From: Bacteroidia bacterium
GTDB lineage: Bacteria; Bacteroidota; Bacteroidia; Bacteroidales; BM523
Length of the DNA stretch: 6,732 bases
Direction: 5' to 3'
Assembly (NCBI GenBank): GCA_016209245.1
Contig: JACQWN010000697.1
Location: forward strand, 1 to 6,732
The notes below the pieces were generated by a model, which did not search any database, was not told the origin of the DNA, and saw nothing but the letters and a program-made list of their open reading frames with translations. The position numbers and the translations under genes were made by a program. The first letter of the stretch is position 1. The number at the start of each line of letters is the position of its first letter. Below, piece after piece: positions 1-5,837 of the stretch.

Positions 1-60
1 CTGACCAAAGGAAAATACTTTGTCAATTTCGATAATATCATGCATCAATTCAAAAAATAA
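1..60 (+). CDS. C-terminal tail of a protein, possibly a T9SS-sorted secreted protein (partial)
   Basis: The first frame is open from the window edge and ends in TAA at 58-60. The 19 visible residues are LTKGKYFVNFDNIMHQFKK. The pattern G-x-Y-F-V followed by a short turn and a basic K-rich end resembles the last strands of the type A C-terminal sorting domain of the type IX secretion system, whose members often end in a G-x-Y-x-V strand and a K-F-x-K-like terminus. This is inference from a very short stretch; it could be the end of another beta-rich protein. The gene is convergent with the HAD phosphatase gene, and the inverted repeat at 124-195 lies between them. Confidence 0.45.
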   Translation: MTKGKYFVNFDNIMHQFKK

Positions 61-123
61 TCGTAATTATTCAGACTAAAATCCCCAACGTGGACAAGCC
101 ACAAATAAAAAAGAAAACAATAT

Positions 124-195
124 TGCCACAGATTACACAGATTTTATAAATTAATTTTTTTCTTTAATCTACGTTAATCTGTGCAATCTGTGGCA
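124..195. repeat. Large inverted repeat (dispersed palindromic element, possible bidirectional terminator)
   Basis: The left arm at 124-143 (tgccacagattacacagatt) and the right arm at 176-195 are reverse complements at 19 of 20 positions, separated by 32 nt of AT-rich loop. The word AATCTGTG or close variants recurs inside the right half (around 166-190), so the element is itself built from a short degenerate unit. From general familiarity, CCACAGATTACACAGATT-type palindromes occur as dispersed intergenic elements in Bacteroidota and other environmental bacterial genomes; I cannot count copies from this window. It sits between two convergent genes (ends at 60 and 264), a typical place for such elements and one where a hairpin could end transcription from both sides. 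A T-rich run follows at 196-206. Confidence 0.75.
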
Positions 196-263
196 TTTTT
201 CTTTAATATTTTGCCAAAAAGCGTCAAGATATTTTTGTTAGCTACTAATAACAACCTAAACAA

Positions 264-902
264 TTACAAATTTTCAATATTTCCAAATATCGAATTAATA
301 GTTTCCCCTTCTTTAAGATGATAGCCATTTAATCCCGCTTTATTAGCAGATTCAGTATTTTGTAGCGTATCATCAATAAAAAGAGTTTCAAACGGGATAA
401 GATTTTGTTCTGAAACGAGTAAATCATAGAATTTAATATCGGGCTTATACAAACCTGTATTGAATGAAAAATATGCCTTTTCAAATATTTCTTCAAAATG
501 AGCATATCCATGAACTTCTTTTAACCTTGAAACATAGTAATCGTAATGAATTTTATTAGAATTGCTCATAAGAAAAATTCTATATTTTTTCTTTAACTTT
601 TCCAGCAGTGCTATTCTTTCATGAGGTATATCAAGGAGCAGTGCGTTCCATGCTTTATTAAGAGCATTATCGGGTATTTGTTTTCCTGCAAGTTTTCTTA
701 GCTCATTTCTAAAAACTTCCGGAGTGATTTCTCCCTTCTCCAGACTTATTATAAGCTTGCGATTTGACATCTGATTTTTTATTATTTCAAACCCAGGTAC
801 GCCAAGCGCTTTAAAAGCACAAAAGCTTCTTTCCATATCAAGGTCAATAATTACTCCTCCGAAATCAAAAATAATATTCTTAATATTGCCTGATATTTCC
901 AT
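264..902 (-). CDS. HAD-superfamily hydrolase (subfamily IA, YihX / epoxide-hydrolase N-terminal-like phosphatase)
   Basis: This 212-residue protein carries the four HAD motifs in order. Motif I is FDFGGVI with nucleophile Asp13. Motif II is LMSNSN with Ser113. Motif III is the lysine in GLYKPD, Lys153. Motif IV is FIDD with Asp177 and Asp178. A helical cap lies between motifs I and II (about residues 22-95), as in subfamily IA. The usual second aspartate of motif I (Asp+2) is Gly15, as in the DxG(G/N)V subgroup that includes YihX-like sugar-phosphate phosphatases, so this is a family trait rather than damage. The expected activity is cytoplasmic hydrolysis of a small phosphorylated metabolite; the substrate cannot be read from sequence. 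The length is normal and the ATG at 900-902 fits the motif I position. The gene is divergent from mtnA, with only 45 bp between starts. A TAATTTTG match to the -7 box lies just upstream. Confidence 0.88.
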   Translation of the reverse strand: MEISGNIKNIIFDFGGVIIDLDMERSFCAFKALGVPGFEIIKNQMSNRKLIISLEKGEITPEVFRNELRKLAGKQIPDNALNKAWNALLLDIPHERIALLEKLKKKYRIFLMSNSNKIHYDYYVSRLKEVHGYAHFEEIFEKAYFSFNTGLYKPDIKFYDLLVSEQNLIPFETLFIDDTLQNTESANKAGLNGYHLKEGETINSIFGNIENL

Positions 903-919
903 ATTTACATTTTTAACTA

Positions 920-927
920 CAAAATTA
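920..927 (-). promoter_or_regulatory. Candidate -7 box for the HAD gene
   Basis: On the minus strand the sequence reads TAATTTTG, a full match to the Bacteroidota -7 consensus TAnnTTTG, ending 17 nt before the HAD start codon. I see no TTG at the expected -33 spacing, which would fall inside the divergent mtnA start, so this is a half-supported promoter. The short AT-rich gap makes a chance match possible. Confidence 0.3.
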
Positions 928-947
928 ATAATTATATATAATAAGGT

Positions 948-1900
948 ATGAAAGTCAGAAATAAATCATATCAAACTATTTGGTTAAATAAAGAAAAAAA
1001 TATTGTTTATTTTATTGACCAGCGGTATTTACCATTCCGGTTTGTAATTGGCGAAATGAGAAACCTTGAAGATGTATGCCTTGCTATTGAAGAAATGAAG
1101 CTCAGAGGTGCGCCTCTAATCGGTGTTGCAGCCGCATATGGTATATATTTAGCGTTATTAAATCATAAAGGTACCTTTTCTGACAATTTTGTCATAAAAA
1201 CAGCCAAACGGCTTAAAGCGACACGACCCACTGCAGTCAATCTTTCAAAGGCAGCTGATACAATTATAAAAAAAATATTATGTGAGAAAAACATTATAAA
1301 AAGAGGCAAAGTAGCATTGGAAGAGGCAAACCGTTTGAAAGAAGCTGAAATAGATTCCTGTAAAAAAATCGGATTATATGGATTACAATTGATTGAGAGA
1401 ATCAGCAAAGAAAAAAAAGGTAAACCTGTAAATATACTGACACATTGCAATGCCGGTTGGTTGGCATGTATCGAATATGGAACTGCAACCGCTCCAATTT
1501 ATTTTGCATATAATAAAGGGATAAATATTCATGTCTGGGTTGATGAAGTTCAGGTGATACCGCAAATAAAATAGGGACATATTTGAAAGCCCTTGCCGCA
1601 AAAGACAATAATATCCCATTCTATGTGGCCGCTCCTTCATCTTCGTTCGACTGGAATATTTCAGATGGATTAAGCGAAATACCTATTGAGCAAAGAAACG
1701 AAAATGAAGTTAAATACATCGAAGGGAAAGCCGGTAACAAAACAGTAAAAGCTTTAATCACAACAAAAAATTGTAAAGCGGCAAATTATAGTTTTGATGT
1801 TACACCGGCTCGGCTTATCACTGGATTTATTACTGAAAGAGGTATTTGTAAAGCCAATAAATCGGATATATTGAGGTTATTTCCTGATAAAGCAAAATAA
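948..1900 (+). pseudogene. mtnA: S-methyl-5-thioribose-1-phosphate isomerase, disrupted by an internal out-of-frame deletion
   Basis: MtnA converts 5-methylthioribose-1-phosphate to 5-methylthioribulose-1-phosphate in cytoplasmic methionine salvage. The first frame (948-1574, 208 residues) carries family motifs: RGAPLIGVAAAYG (53-65), TRPTAVNL (92-99), THCNAGWLAC with the active-site Cys167 (165-174), and HVWVDE (195-200). It then leaves the family, ending in VQVIPQIK and a stop. The rest continues in the +2 frame: GDTANKIGTYLKALAAKDNN from about 1553, then FYVAAPSS, and the TPARLITGFITERGIC C-terminus, stop at 1898-1900. Intact MtnA has roughly 50 residues between VDE and GDxxNKIGTY, including TRPRNQG, DNAGGH and the VGTDR catalytic-aspartate segment (Asp240 of the Bacillus enzyme). 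All of that is missing at a junction near 1547-1552. The downstream ORF seems to start at TTG 1583, but this is only an internal codon. No active isomerase should be made. A real deletion or an assembly collapse would look the same here. Confidence 0.9.
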
Positions 1901-1924
1901 AATACAAATATTAGTTAAAAACTA

Positions 1925-1955
1925 TTGCTACAATAAAAAAATTCGTTTATCTTTA
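1925..1955 (+). promoter_or_regulatory. Candidate Bacteroidota-type promoter for the 1971-2833 unit
   Basis: A TTG at 1925-1927 is followed after 20 bp by TATCTTTA at 1948-1955, which matches seven of the eight positions of TAnnTTTG. The spacing is within the 17-23 bp usual for these promoters. Transcription would begin near 1962, leaving a very short leader before the ATG at 1971. Placed here, it would separate the small gene and the barrel gene from the broken mtnA upstream. Confidence 0.5.
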
Positions 1956-1970
1956 CAGAAATATCCTGAT

Positions 1971-2183
1971 ATGAATAGTTTAGAATATTTGATACGGTTA
2001 GATAAAAGAGAAATATGCATCTGTAGCATAGATGAAAAATTCAGTGATAGAAATTTCTGGCTTTCCAAATCACCTCAAGAACGTTTTATTGCTTTAGAAT
2101 TATTACGTCAAAGATTATTTGGTTATGATATCACTTCCGCCCGACTTCAAAGATTTTTTGAAGTTGCTGAACAAGTATATTAA
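1971..2183 (+). CDS. Small antitoxin-like protein, resembling partners of AbiEii-type nucleotidyltransferases
   Basis: This 70-residue protein has no signal peptide or membrane segment. The core FWLSKSPQERFIALELLRQRLFGYD (residues 29-53), followed by ARLQRFFEVAE, matches a pattern I recognise from small bacterial proteins: FWLSKTPEERLxALExLRR, then GYD and RLQRVxEV. These are often encoded immediately upstream of an AbiEii/DUF1814-like nucleotidyltransferase, sometimes annotated as toxin-antitoxin or toxin-like pairs. The family function is not established and the link is from memory. Here no nucleotidyltransferase follows; the next gene, 17 nt downstream, is an outer-membrane protein. The protein may act alone, act with a partner elsewhere, or remain after loss of the partner. 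The ATG at 1971 fits the candidate promoter. I am confident it is coding and moderately confident of the family resemblance. Confidence 0.75.
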   Translation: MNSLEYLIRLDKREICICSIDEKFSDRNFWLSKSPQERFIALELLRQRLFGYDITSARLQRFFEVAEQVY

Positions 2184-2200
2184 AAATCTGTCTGATATTA

Positions 2201-2833
2201 ATGTTTAAACAGTCTCAATTAATATTATTATTCTTACTCACAAATCTGTTTGTATCAGAATCATTTTCGCAATACCAGGATGAAGTAAAACCGCATGCTA
2301 ATAAGAAATTCGACCCGTCACGCTTGCGCTATGGCGGAGATTTCTGGTTAAGCTTCGGCAGAATTACCAGTATTAATGCTTCTCCAAAAGTCGGCTACCA
2401 GCTTACCGACAGATTTGTTCCAGGTTTAGGTATAATTTACCAATATTACAGAGAAGAAATAGAAAATACATATCTTGTAAACAATACAACTCAAACCGAT
2501 AAATATCTTTATAAAACCACAATCTATGGTGGATGCATAACCAGCGCTTTTATCCTTATCCAGGATTTTTCCAAATTAACCGCTTTTGATATCGGAAGCA
2601 TAATTGCATACAGCGAATACCAAATCATTAATTTAGACGTATATTCCCCAAATTCAAATGGTGCTTATTATGATGACGGGAATCGCTGGATTAACAGGTT
2701 TCTTATCGGCGGAGGCATCCGACAAAAAATTTCATCGCATTCTTCAATAAGTTTACTGATATTATGGGATATTATTAACAGTCAATATTCGCCATACCAA
2801 AATCCGACATTTCAATTAGGAATAGCTATTTAG
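2201..2833 (+). CDS. Small outer-membrane beta-barrel protein (uncharacterised Bacteroidota family)
   Basis: The 210-residue product starts with a signal peptide: a basic start, hydrophobic core LILLFLLTNLFV (residues 7-18), and a likely cleavage near SESFSQ (19-24). The mature part has alternating-hydrophobic strands typical of a small barrel: YGGDFWLSFGRITSINASP (44-62), VGYQLTDRFVPGLGIIYQYY, IYGGCITSAFILI, NRFLIGGGIRQKI, SISLLILWDI, and a terminal strand TFQLGIAI. The ending in a short hydrophobic strand is usual for outer-membrane proteins. I recognise the general pattern (GG.FxLxFG, SPxVGY, GxGxxYQYY, GGGxRQ) from unnamed Bacteroidota proteins with no assigned function. It begins 17 nt after the small antitoxin-like gene and is probably co-transcribed with it. 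Its stop is 4 bp from that of the convergent DUF475 gene. Confidence 0.82.
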   Translation: MFKQSQLILLFLLTNLFVSESFSQYQDEVKPHANKKFDPSRLRYGGDFWLSFGRITSINASPKVGYQLTDRFVPGLGIIYQYYREEIENTYLVNNTTQTDKYLYKTTIYGGCITSAFILIQDFSKLTAFDIGSIIAYSEYQIINLDVYSPNSNGAYYDDGNRWINRFLIGGGIRQKISSHSSISLLILWDIINSQYSPYQNPTFQLGIAI

Positions 2834-2837
2834 TGCG

Positions 2838-3758
2838 TTATACTTTCAACTTCTTTATTTCCTTCCACGATTTGAAGAAAAAATATCCTATAATAAAGAA
2901 TGTTATAATGGGAGTTACCCAGGCTGGAACATGAATTCCATAGCCCTCAATAACCATTATCAGGCCAAGTCCGAGAATAGAGTACATTGCTCCGTTTTTC
3001 AAATATTTGTATTTCTTAATCCTGGAAATATTTCCGATTGTTATTTCCCTTACTACAAATGCGCCTATTCCATTACCCAACAAAATTAAAGGAATTGAGA
3101 GAGTAAAAGCGAACGCACCGAGAACGCCGTCAATAGAAAATGTCATATCAATTATTTCAAGATACATTATTTTACTTATATCTGAAATATTGCTTTTTTT
3201 CAGGTTTTTTTCCTTTTCTTCGGCATTATGTTTGAATGCTTGAGTTAAAAAGAAAACTGCATATCCGATGATAGCGGAAAAAGCGAGTAAATAGTTTATT
3301 TTCAAAGCCAGCCATACTATAACAAGAAGGAGAGCGGAAGAAAAAGCATAAAACCATGATTTAGTTTTTTCAAAAAAAGGTTCAATAAAAAAACCTTTGT
3401 ACTTAACGTCTCTGAAAAGCCAGTGAAAGAACAAAAAAATTAAAAAAGTTCCGCCACCCATAAGTAAAATAGGAGCCGATTCTTCCATTGCCTTGTGCAC
3501 CTTTGTATCACTGCTGAAAGTTGCGGTAAAAGCGCCAATTGGGCCGAGCGATGGCATAGTAACCCATACAATTATCCATGGCAGTAAACCGCGAACCATA
3601 AAAACAGCAAATAACAAGCCCCACAGCAGAAACCATCGCCTCGCCCTTTGAGTCATAGTTGACAATACTTCAGCATTTATAATTGCATTGTCAATGCTGC
3701 TTATAACCTCGAATAATATAAGCCCTGCAACAGTTAAAAGAATTGAAAAAATATTCAT
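2838..3758 (-). CDS. DUF475 / TerC-superfamily integral membrane protein
   Basis: The product has 306 residues and about eight predicted membrane spans, starting with ILLTVAGLILFEVI at the N-terminus and ending near ITFFIIGYFFF (residues 285-295). Two half-repeats carry the TerC-type acidic motifs: FEVISSIDNAIINA (16-29, with Glu17 and Asp23) and YLEIIDMTFSIDGVLGAFA (199-217, with Glu201, Asp204 and Asp210). A charged cytoplasmic loop rich in Lys and Glu lies at 175-192. This arrangement, and motifs such as MEESAPILLMGGGTFLIFLF (91-110), match the DUF475 branch of the TerC superfamily. TerC proteins are linked to tellurite resistance and, in studied members, to metal-ion (notably manganese) export; DUF475 itself is less studied, so metal transport is inference. 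Length is typical and the ATG at 3756-3758 has a good promoter upstream. It is divergent from the universal stress protein gene. Confidence 0.88.
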   Translation of the reverse strand: MNIFSILLTVAGLILFEVISSIDNAIINAEVLSTMTQRARRWFLLWGLLFAVFMVRGLLPWIIVWVTMPSLGPIGAFTATFSSDTKVHKAMEESAPILLMGGGTFLIFLFFHWLFRDVKYKGFFIEPFFEKTKSWFYAFSSALLLVIVWLALKINYLLAFSAIIGYAVFFLTQAFKHNAEEKEKNLKKSNISDISKIMYLEIIDMTFSIDGVLGAFAFTLSIPLILLGNGIGAFVVREITIGNISRIKKYKYLKNGAMYSILGLGLIMVIEGYGIHVPAWVTPIITFFIIGYFFFKSWKEIKKLKV

Positions 3759-3797
3759 GAATTATTCGGGTTAAATATCCATCAAAAATTAAGCTCA

Positions 3798-3828
3798 CAA
3801 AATTACTTATTCAACGCTGATATACAAA
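3798..3828 (-). promoter_or_regulatory. Bacteroidota-type promoter for the DUF475 gene
   Basis: On the minus strand, TTTG (3825-3828) is followed after 19 bp by TAATTTTG (3798-3805), which fits both boxes and the 17-23 bp spacing of the Bacteroidota housekeeping promoter. Transcription would start near 3791, giving a leader of about 30 nt before the ATG ending at 3758. This is the best two-box match in the window. Confidence 0.6.
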
Positions 3829-3872
3829 TACAAATAAAATCACCAGAAAAGTAATTCTTTTGTAAAATTTAA

Positions 3873-3880
3873 TATCTTTG
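3873..3880 (+). promoter_or_regulatory. -7 box for the universal stress protein gene
   Basis: TATCTTTG is a full match to TAnnTTTG, 22 nt before the ATG at 3903. No clear TTG lies 17-23 bp upstream (the nearest, TTTG at 3859-3862, is too close), so the -33 element is weak or a regulator may assist. Start of transcription is expected near 3887. The leader is A/T-only near the start codon and has no Shine-Dalgarno sequence. Confidence 0.5.
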
Positions 3881-3902
3881 CAAAAAATTAAATTTCTTAT
3901 TT

Positions 3903-4751
3903 ATGGATACGAAAAAAAATAATATTTTAATCCCGATAGATTTTAGCGAGCAATCATTATTAGCTCTGGAAGAATCTTACAGTATATCACGCATGGTAAA
4001 TGCAGAAATTACCCTCTTGCATGTAATTATTGAAAGCAGCCCTTTTTGGAGTATTTTTACAGCAAAAGAAAAAGAAGATGTAGGCGAAAAATACAAAAAG
4101 AAACTTGATGAGTTTGCCGAGGTAATATCCAAAAAAACAGGTATAAAGGTCAATACAATTGTCGAGAAAGGAAAGCTGATTGATAAAATCATTGAAATCA
4201 CCGACCGGCTAAATACAAGATTTTTGATTGTCGGTACTATAATCAGAGATAATTTAAAAGAACGGCTTATTGGTTCTAATTCAATTCGTCTGGTACGTGA
4301 AGCAAAATGCCCGGTAATAACAATTAAAGGGAAACGCACATCGAGAGATTGCAGGAAGGTGGTGCTGCCATTGGATTTGACCAAAGAAACTAAACAAAAG
4401 GTAGGACATGCTGTAAATGTAGCAAAATATTTCAGATCAACTGTTTATGCCATTTCAGTTTCTACATCAAAAGATTCTCATCTTGTTGCAAGGTTAGAAA
4501 ATCAATTAGACCAGGTTAAAAAGATAATTGAAAAACAAGGGATTGATTGTGTAACTAAATTTATAAAAGCAGGCGCAAGCTCTGATAGTCTTGCTAAGCA
4601 AATTCTAAATCAAGCATATGAGATTGACGGCGACTTGATGGTTATAATGACCCAGCAAGAAAATAAAATTACTGAAAATTTTATCGGCTCTACAGCAAAA
4701 GAAATTATTCATACTTCTGAAATACCTGTCGTGAGTATTACCCCGAAGTAA
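3903..4751 (+). CDS. Tandem-domain universal stress protein (UspA family)
   Basis: This 282-residue cytoplasmic protein contains two Usp domains, a common Bacteroidota layout. Domain 1 (about 6-142) starts with NILIPIDFSEQSLLALEES, has the ALxLLHV-like strand EITLLHVI (35-42), the strand FLIVGT (107-112), and the nucleotide-loop motif LIGSNSIRLVREAKCPVITI (122-141). Domain 2 (about 151-280) starts with KVVLPLDLTKET, lacks a clear glycine in its counterpart strand (LMVIMTQQ, 245-252), and has FIGSTAKEIIHTSEIPVVSI (260-279). The G-S-(N/T) element is kept in both domains, but the full ATP-binding signature G2xG9xG(S/T) is incomplete, notably in domain 2, so nucleotide binding may be limited to domain 1. 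Usp proteins are usually induced by starvation or stress; the target is unknown. The gene is divergent from DUF475 and ends at a strong hairpin. Confidence 0.92.
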   Translation: MDTKKNNILIPIDFSEQSLLALEESYSISRMVNAEITLLHVIIESSPFWSIFTAKEKEDVGEKYKKKLDEFAEVISKKTGIKVNTIVEKGKLIDKIIEITDRLNTRFLIVGTIIRDNLKERLIGSNSIRLVREAKCPVITIKGKRTSRDCRKVVLPLDLTKETKQKVGHAVNVAKYFRSTVYAISVSTSKDSHLVARLENQLDQVKKIIEKQGIDCVTKFIKAGASSDSLAKQILNQAYEIDGDLMVIMTQQENKITENFIGSTAKEIIHTSEIPVVSITPK

Positions 4752-4764
4752 GACATATTACAAC

Positions 4765-4795
4765 TATGACAGGTTTGTTTCACAAACCTGTCATA
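4765..4795. terminator. Bidirectional hairpin terminator between convergent genes
   Basis: A perfect 14-bp stem (4765-4778 paired with 4782-4795, core ATGACAGGTTTGT) closes a 3-nt loop TTC. It lies 13 nt after the stop of the universal stress gene and 4 nt from the stop of the convergent secreted-protein gene. There is no long T tract on either side, so strict Rho-independent form is incomplete, but the placement and symmetry fit a terminator serving both genes. ACAGGTTT/AAACCTGT palindromes are familiar as intergenic elements in Bacteroidota (from memory). Confidence 0.75.
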
Positions 4796-4799
4796 ATTG

Positions 4800-5432
4800 C
4801 TAATCGTCGTTTTCCTTCTTTCTGTCGAAATCACCATTTTTAATTGCCTTGAAAAATTCTGCCCATGCTATAATATTGAATATGCTTAAAGGGCGGATTT
4901 GACCTGCATAATATAACTGGTCATATTTTTCCCGCATAAAATATTTATAATTCAGATTGGCATCGGCAATTGCCTCTTCATACTGCATCTGTTCTTTAAG
5001 CTTTGCAAAATTTTTCAGGGCTCTTTCATAATCATCTTCAGGAATTTCAATATTCAAAACCACAGTCTTGAATTGCTCAAATGTTTTCCATGGATAAATA
5101 TCTACATCAGGAAGTGTAATTGTATCTTTTTCAAGATAAACAGCAATTGAGTATTTATTATCGGAAATGTTTTGCGGAACGACAAACATGTTTTTTTTAT
5201 AACCTACTGATGAAAATATTAAAGTATCACCGATTAGCCCTGCAAAATTGAAATACCCCCAGAAATCGCATATTGTGCCGCGGTTGCTGTTTTTTACGTA
5301 AACATGGGCAAAAGGAATACCACGCAATGTATCATACATAACATTTCCATCTATCTGAACAGCTTCAGGTTCCTGGGCATATATTTGTATTATTGCGGTT
5401 ACAGCTACTATTAAAAGAATTAAAGTTTTCAA
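4800..5432 (-). CDS. Secreted/periplasmic protein with carboxypeptidase-regulatory-like (CarboxypepD_reg) domain
   Basis: The 210-residue product has a signal peptide (MKTLILLIVAVTAIIQIYA, cleavage likely after Ala19). Residues about 26-105 form the carboxypeptidase-regulatory-like beta-sandwich: QIDGNVMYDTLRGIPFAHVY (26-45), the turn GTICDFWGYFNF (52-63), then GDTLIFSSVGYKK (68-80) and YSIAVYLEKDTITLPDVDIY (94-113). The same fold occurs at the N-terminus of TonB-dependent receptors, but here no plug or barrel follows. The C-terminal half is helical and charged (about 115-165) and ends with SIFNIIAWAEFFKAIKNGDF (183-202), a tail I recognise from stand-alone Bacteroidota proteins of this layout. 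Function is unknown; a periplasmic or surface role in the cell envelope is inferred. The ATG at 5430-5432 gives a well-formed signal peptide. The gene appears monocistronic and ends at the shared hairpin. Confidence 0.85.
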   Translation of the reverse strand: MKTLILLIVAVTAIIQIYAQEPEAVQIDGNVMYDTLRGIPFAHVYVKNSNRGTICDFWGYFNFAGLIGDTLIFSSVGYKKNMFVVPQNISDNKYSIAVYLEKDTITLPDVDIYPWKTFEQFKTVVLNIEIPEDDYERALKNFAKLKEQMQYEEAIADANLNYKYFMREKYDQLYYAGQIRPLSIFNIIAWAEFFKAIKNGDFDRKKENDD

Positions 5433-5590
5433 TTTTTACAGATTACAAAGAATATTTTTAAATGCATAAAATGGCATTTTTCATTTCTCGGCTTACACTT
5501 TTTTTGTAAAAAAACCTTATAAATTGTAAACAACTTTTTTCTATTTATGAAAAATGTCTAAAATTAATAATTTTTTTTAAAAAAAATAAG

Positions 5591-5598
5591 TATTTTTG
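5591..5598 (+). promoter_or_regulatory. -7 box for the tRNA-Thr / tRNA-Gly unit
   Basis: TATTTTTG matches TAnnTTTG in full and lies 10 nt before the first base of tRNA-Thr, so transcription would start very near the tRNA 5' end. The region 17-23 bp further upstream is a T-tract without a clear TTG. The surrounding A/T runs raise the chance of a random match. Confidence 0.45.
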
Positions 5599-5608
5599 CT
5601 ATTAAATT

Positions 5609-5681
5609 GCCTTCTTAGCTCAGGTGGTAGAGCAGCTGTTTCGTAAACAGCAGGTCGCGGGTTCAAATCCCGTGGAAGGCT
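5609..5681 (+). tRNA. tRNA-Thr (anticodon CGT)
   Basis: A full cloverleaf folds over 73 nt. The acceptor stem GCCTTCT pairs with GGAAGGC, with one G-T wobble at the last pair. The D arm is GCTC...GAGC. The anticodon stem GCTGT/ACAGC holds the loop TTCGTAA, with anticodon CGT at 5642-5644, reading ACG. The variable loop is AGGTC, and the T arm is GCGGG-TTCAAAT-CCCGT. The discriminator is T5681 and CCA is not encoded (the next bases are CAG), so it must be added after transcription. Confidence 0.96.
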
Positions 5682-5692
5682 CAGGTTAGTTA

Positions 5693-5721
5693 CGGGCTTT
5701 ATGCCGAAAGTATAAAGCCTG
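5693..5721 (+). other. 12-bp hairpin in the tRNA-Thr / tRNA-Gly spacer
   Basis: Bases 5693-5704 pair with 5710-5721 around the loop CGAAA, giving 12 pairs of which two are G-T wobbles; the core is GGCTTTAT against ATAAAGCC. It fills most of the 48-nt spacer. No T tract follows, so termination between the two tRNAs is unlikely. A spacer structure that helps fold or process the bicistronic transcript is the simplest reading, which is inference. Confidence 0.6.
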
Positions 5722-5729
5722 AGAAAAAT

Positions 5730-5802
5730 GCGGGAGTAGCTCAGTTGGCAGAGCATCAGCTTCCCAAGCTGAGGGTCGCGGGTTCGAATCCCGTTTCCCG
5801 CT
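5730..5802 (+). tRNA. tRNA-Gly (anticodon CCC)
   Basis: A 73-nt cloverleaf folds cleanly. The acceptor stem GCGGGAG pairs with TTCCCGC, with a G-T wobble last. The D arm is GCTC...GAGC. The anticodon stem TCAGC/GCTGA holds the loop TTCCCAA, with anticodon CCC at 5763-5765, reading GGG. The T arm is GCGGG-TTCGAAT-CCCGT. The discriminator is T5802 and CCA is not encoded. It lies 48 nt after tRNA-Thr on the same strand and is probably co-transcribed. Confidence 0.96.
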
Positions 5803-5837
5803 CTTATAAAATCAAGCTTTTCAGAAAAATATAAAAT

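Noticed and set aside
124..195. CRISPR-like or insertion-sequence reading of the inverted repeat
   Set aside because: Only one pair of arms is present, there are no spacers or regular direct repeats, and no transposase or target duplication is visible.
1163..1640. Minus-strand ORFs of 68-95 codons across mtnA
   Set aside because: They lie opposite a sequence with clear MtnA homology and show no domain, signal peptide or supporting promoter.
1583..1900. Separate 105-codon gene starting at TTG 1583
   Set aside because: It is the C-terminal third of MtnA in another frame. Homology continues upstream of the TTG (GDTANKIGTY), so it is a fragment of the broken gene, not a gene of its own.
3007..3243. 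Plus-strand ORF of 78 codons inside the DUF475 gene
   Set aside because: Antisense shadow of a well-supported membrane protein gene.
3977..4384. Minus-strand ORF of 135 codons inside the universal stress gene
   Set aside because: Antisense shadow of a clear two-domain Usp protein; its composition reflects the opposite strand.
5460..5479. Short hairpin AAATGC...GCATTT upstream of the carboxypeptidase-regulatory-like gene
   Set aside because: Only six pairs in A/T-rich sequence; not distinguishable from chance.
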